From NCBI GenBank assembly GCA_029262975.1, contig JAJCYJ010000027.1, forward strand, positions 1-7,329: a stretch of 7,329 bases of DNA, read 5' to 3'. The position numbers were made by a program, and so were the translations under genes. The first letter of the stretch is position 1, and every line of letters begins with the position of its first letter. The DNA comes from Saprospiraceae bacterium. GTDB taxonomy: Bacteria; Bacteroidota; Bacteroidia; Chitinophagales; Saprospiraceae. Under the pieces are notes generated by a model. That model was given only the letters and a program-made list of their open reading frames with translations, was not told where the DNA came from and made no database searches. Shown here in pieces: positions 5,556 to 7,329 of this stretch.

Positions 5556-7329
5556 AGAGTTACTGGAAAGAAAGTGAAGCCAAGAAATATGGTAAGAACC
5601 TTTTAAATCTAAGAGTTTATACATCTCGATTATTAGGGAAAGAAGAAGATTTGGTTTTGCATGGTGGTGGAAATACATCAGTAAAGATCAAAGAGAAAAA
5701 TATTTTTGGTGAAATAGAAGAGATATTATACGTCAAAGGTAGTGGCTGGGATCTTGCAACAATCGAAGCTCCGGGATTTTCTCCTGTCAAGCTCGATGCG
5801 CTCAAAAAGCTTGCTGGCCTTAAATCACTGAGTGACATGGATATGGTCAAATATCAACGCATGGCCCTCACTAATCCCGCTGCTCCTAATCCTTCAGTTG
5901 AGGCGATATTGCATGGTATTATCCCGTATACTTTTGTCGATCATACACATGCCGATTCAGTTGTAGTAATTACCAATTCTCCAAATGGTCGAGATCGTAT
6001 AAAAGAAATATACGGGGACAATATGCTAATCGTGCCTTATGTTATGCCAGGTTTTATTTTGGCAAAAACAATTTACGAAATGACTGCCAATATAGACTGG
6101 GACAAACTTGATGGCATGATTTTACTGAATCACGGTGTATTTACATTTGATCATGATCCGAAAGTCAGTTATGAAAAAATGATCAGCATTGTCAGTAAGG
6201 CAGAAAACTATCTTAGAAAAAATGGCGCCAGGGAAACTAAGGGCGCGAAAAAAAGAAATGTTGACGTGTTGAGACTGGCTGAAATTAGAAAAGATGTTTC
6301 AACGATTTGGGGTAAGGCGGTTCTCTCCAGGCTTGACAGTAGTCCGGCATCTGTTGGATTTAGTGCGCTTTCTACTTCTAAGAAAATCAGCAGTCGGGGT
6401 CCCATGACTCCCGATCACATAATCCGCACCAAACGGACCCCGGTTTATTTTTCTAAAAACCACCAGAAAGATTTGTCTGAATTTAAAAAATCATACGAAT
6501 CTTATTTTAATAAATACAATAGGGGAGAACAACAATTGGATACCGCTCCAAGATGGGCAATATTACCAGGAAATGGAACCCTTTCTTTTGGCCCCTCTCC
6601 AAAGCATGTACGTATTATAGAAGATATTTCGAGGCATACTAAAAAAGCAATTGTCCAGGCAGAAAAATTAGGAGGGTGGAAGGCACTTGGTAAGAAAGAT
6701 TTATTTGAAATGGAATATTGGAGTCTTGAGCAAGCCAAATTGAAAAAAGGAGGTGCGTCAAAACCGTTGCAGGGGAAAATCGCAATCGTAACAGGCGCTG
6801 CCAGTGGTATCGGGAAAGCATGTGTCGAACAATTAGTTGCAGAAGGTGCCGTCGTTGCTGCACTTGACATAGACAAGAAAATATTCAATTGCTTTCCTCA
6901 AGAAGAAGTATTGGCATTACAATGCGATGTGACAAAAAAGAAACAAGTAATTAAATGTATAGAGCAAATTGTTTGTTCATTTGGAGGTATAGATTTATTG
7001 ATTACGAATGCGGGCATATTTCCGAAAAGTGCTAGTATAAAGAATATGGATAATGAACTTTGGGATAAAAGCCTTGAAGTTAATGTCACTAGCCACCAGC
7101 GTCTTTTACAAATGTGTATTCCGTATTTAGAAATTGGAATAGATCCTTCGGTTGTTATAATAGGATCTAAAAATGTACCTGCACCTGGCCCCGGTGCTTC
7201 GGCATATTCTGTTGCGAAAGCAGGACTTACTCAATTGGGCCGTGTAGCTGCTCTTGAATTAGGGGGAAAAGGAATCAATGTTAATACCCTTCATCCAAAT
7301 GCCGTATATGATACAGGTATCTGGACTGA
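5552..7329 (+). CDS. Bifunctional class II aldolase/short-chain dehydrogenase (COG3347, RhaEW-like), 3' end cut by window edge
   Basis: The frame is open for 592 codons from the ATG at 5552 to the window edge with no stop. Relatives are roughly 680-700 aa, so about 100 residues are missing. The N-terminal class II aldolase half (about 1-390) shows GGGNTS (38-43), KGSGW (62-66), catalytic Glu E117 (PSVE) and zinc ligands H131 and H133 (DHTHAD) and H194 (NHG). The C-terminal SDR half (about 405 on) has TGAASGIG (414-421), D439 ending strand 2 (suggesting NAD), D459 (CDVT), NAG (486-488) and the catalytic set N511, S539, Y552 and K556. Such fusions are linked to rhamnulose-1-phosphate cleavage with lactaldehyde conversion, but the COG3347 branch is broader, so the substrate stays open. 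The ATG overlaps the hydrolase stop as ATGA. The TGA at 7327-7329 is out of frame. Confidence 0.92.
   Translation, partial: MKSYWKESEAKKYGKNLLNLRVYTSRLLGKEEDLVLHGGGNTSVKIKEKNIFGEIEEILYVKGSGWDLATIEAPGFSPVKLDALKKLAGLKSLSDMDMVKYQRMALTNPAAPNPSVEAILHGIIPYTFVDHTHADSVVVITNSPNGRDRIKEIYGDNMLIVPYVMPGFILAKTIYEMTANIDWDKLDGMILLNHGVFTFDHDPKVSYEKMISIVSKAENYLRKNGARETKGAKKRNVDVLRLAEIRKDVSTIWGKAVLSRLDSSPASVGFSALSTSKKISSRGPMTPDHIIRTKRTPVYFSKNHQKDLSEFKKSYESYFNKYNRGEQQLDTAPRWAILPGNGTLSFGPSPKHVRIIEDISRHTKKAIVQAEKLGGWKALGKKDLFEMEYWSLEQAKLKKGGASKPLQGKIAIVTGAASGIGKACVEQLVAEGAVVAALDIDKKIFNCFPQEEVLALQCDVTKKKQVIKCIEQIVCSFGGIDLLITNAGIFPKSASIKNMDNELWDKSLEVNVTSHQRLLQMCIPYLEIGIDPSVVIIGSKNVPAPGPGASAYSVAKAGLTQLGRVAALELGGKGINVNTLHPNAVYDTGIWT

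Noticed and set aside
6502..6888. 128-codon minus-strand open frame opposite the aldolase/dehydrogenase
   Set aside because: It covers the linker and the SDR nucleotide-binding region of a well-supported gene, and its Ser/Ala/Pro/Phe-rich composition is typical of antisense translation.
7327..7329. TGA at the window end as the stop of the aldolase/dehydrogenase
   Set aside because: The reading frame places codons at 7325-7327 (ACT) and 7328 onward, so this TGA is out of frame and the gene continues past the edge.

Overview
The window looks like a piece of chromosome from a member of the Bacteroidota, probably an environmental Cytophagia- or Saprospiria-like bacterium. The DNA is moderately AT-rich. 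None of the six gene starts has a Shine-Dalgarno sequence; the leaders are A/T-rich instead. The gene content (exported DUF1080 protein, Tat-signal Gfo/Idh/MocA oxidoreductase, xylose-isomerase-like TIM barrels, COG3347-type aldolase/dehydrogenase) is typical of sugar catabolism in that phylum. The taxon is inferred from style and content only; there is no marker gene.

Layout: two divergent gene groups are separated by a 349-bp intergenic region (4424-4772). Leftward (minus strand), in transcription order: a Tat-signal hydroxypyruvate-isomerase-family TIM barrel (4423-3494); a cytoplasmic D-tagatose/D-psicose 3-epimerase-like TIM barrel (3355-2513); a 477-bp spacer with a LacI-type palindrome and an adjoining inverted repeat; an exported protein with two tandem DUF1080 (3-keto-disaccharide hydrolase) domains (2035-662); and, 18 bp further, a Tat-signal Gfo/Idh/MocA oxidoreductase (643 to the window edge). 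Rightward (plus strand): an alpha/beta hydrolase (4773-5555), overlapping by 4 bp a long bifunctional class II aldolase/short-chain dehydrogenase (from 5552) that runs off the right edge.

The likely theme is oxidation, cleavage and isomerisation of sugars or glycosides. The leftward genes fit the 3-keto-glycoside logic: a Gfo/Idh enzyme oxidises a sugar hydroxyl, a DUF1080 protein cleaves the ketoglycoside, and TIM-barrel enzymes act on the released keto sugar. The rightward aldolase/dehydrogenase would split a ketose or ketose phosphate and oxidise or reduce a product. Substrates and the link between the two arms are inference.

The most notable anomaly is an in-frame amber codon (80-82) inside the oxidoreductase, at a position where relatives usually have tyrosine. 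The frame continues open and family-like to the left edge. This is either a young pseudogene or a base-call error. Other points of interest are the tandem DUF1080 architecture, the export signal on a normally cytoplasmic isomerase family, and the palindromic operator-like spacer. I see no RNA genes, insertion sequences, CRISPR arrays or phage genes, and nothing I can defend as a wholly new system.
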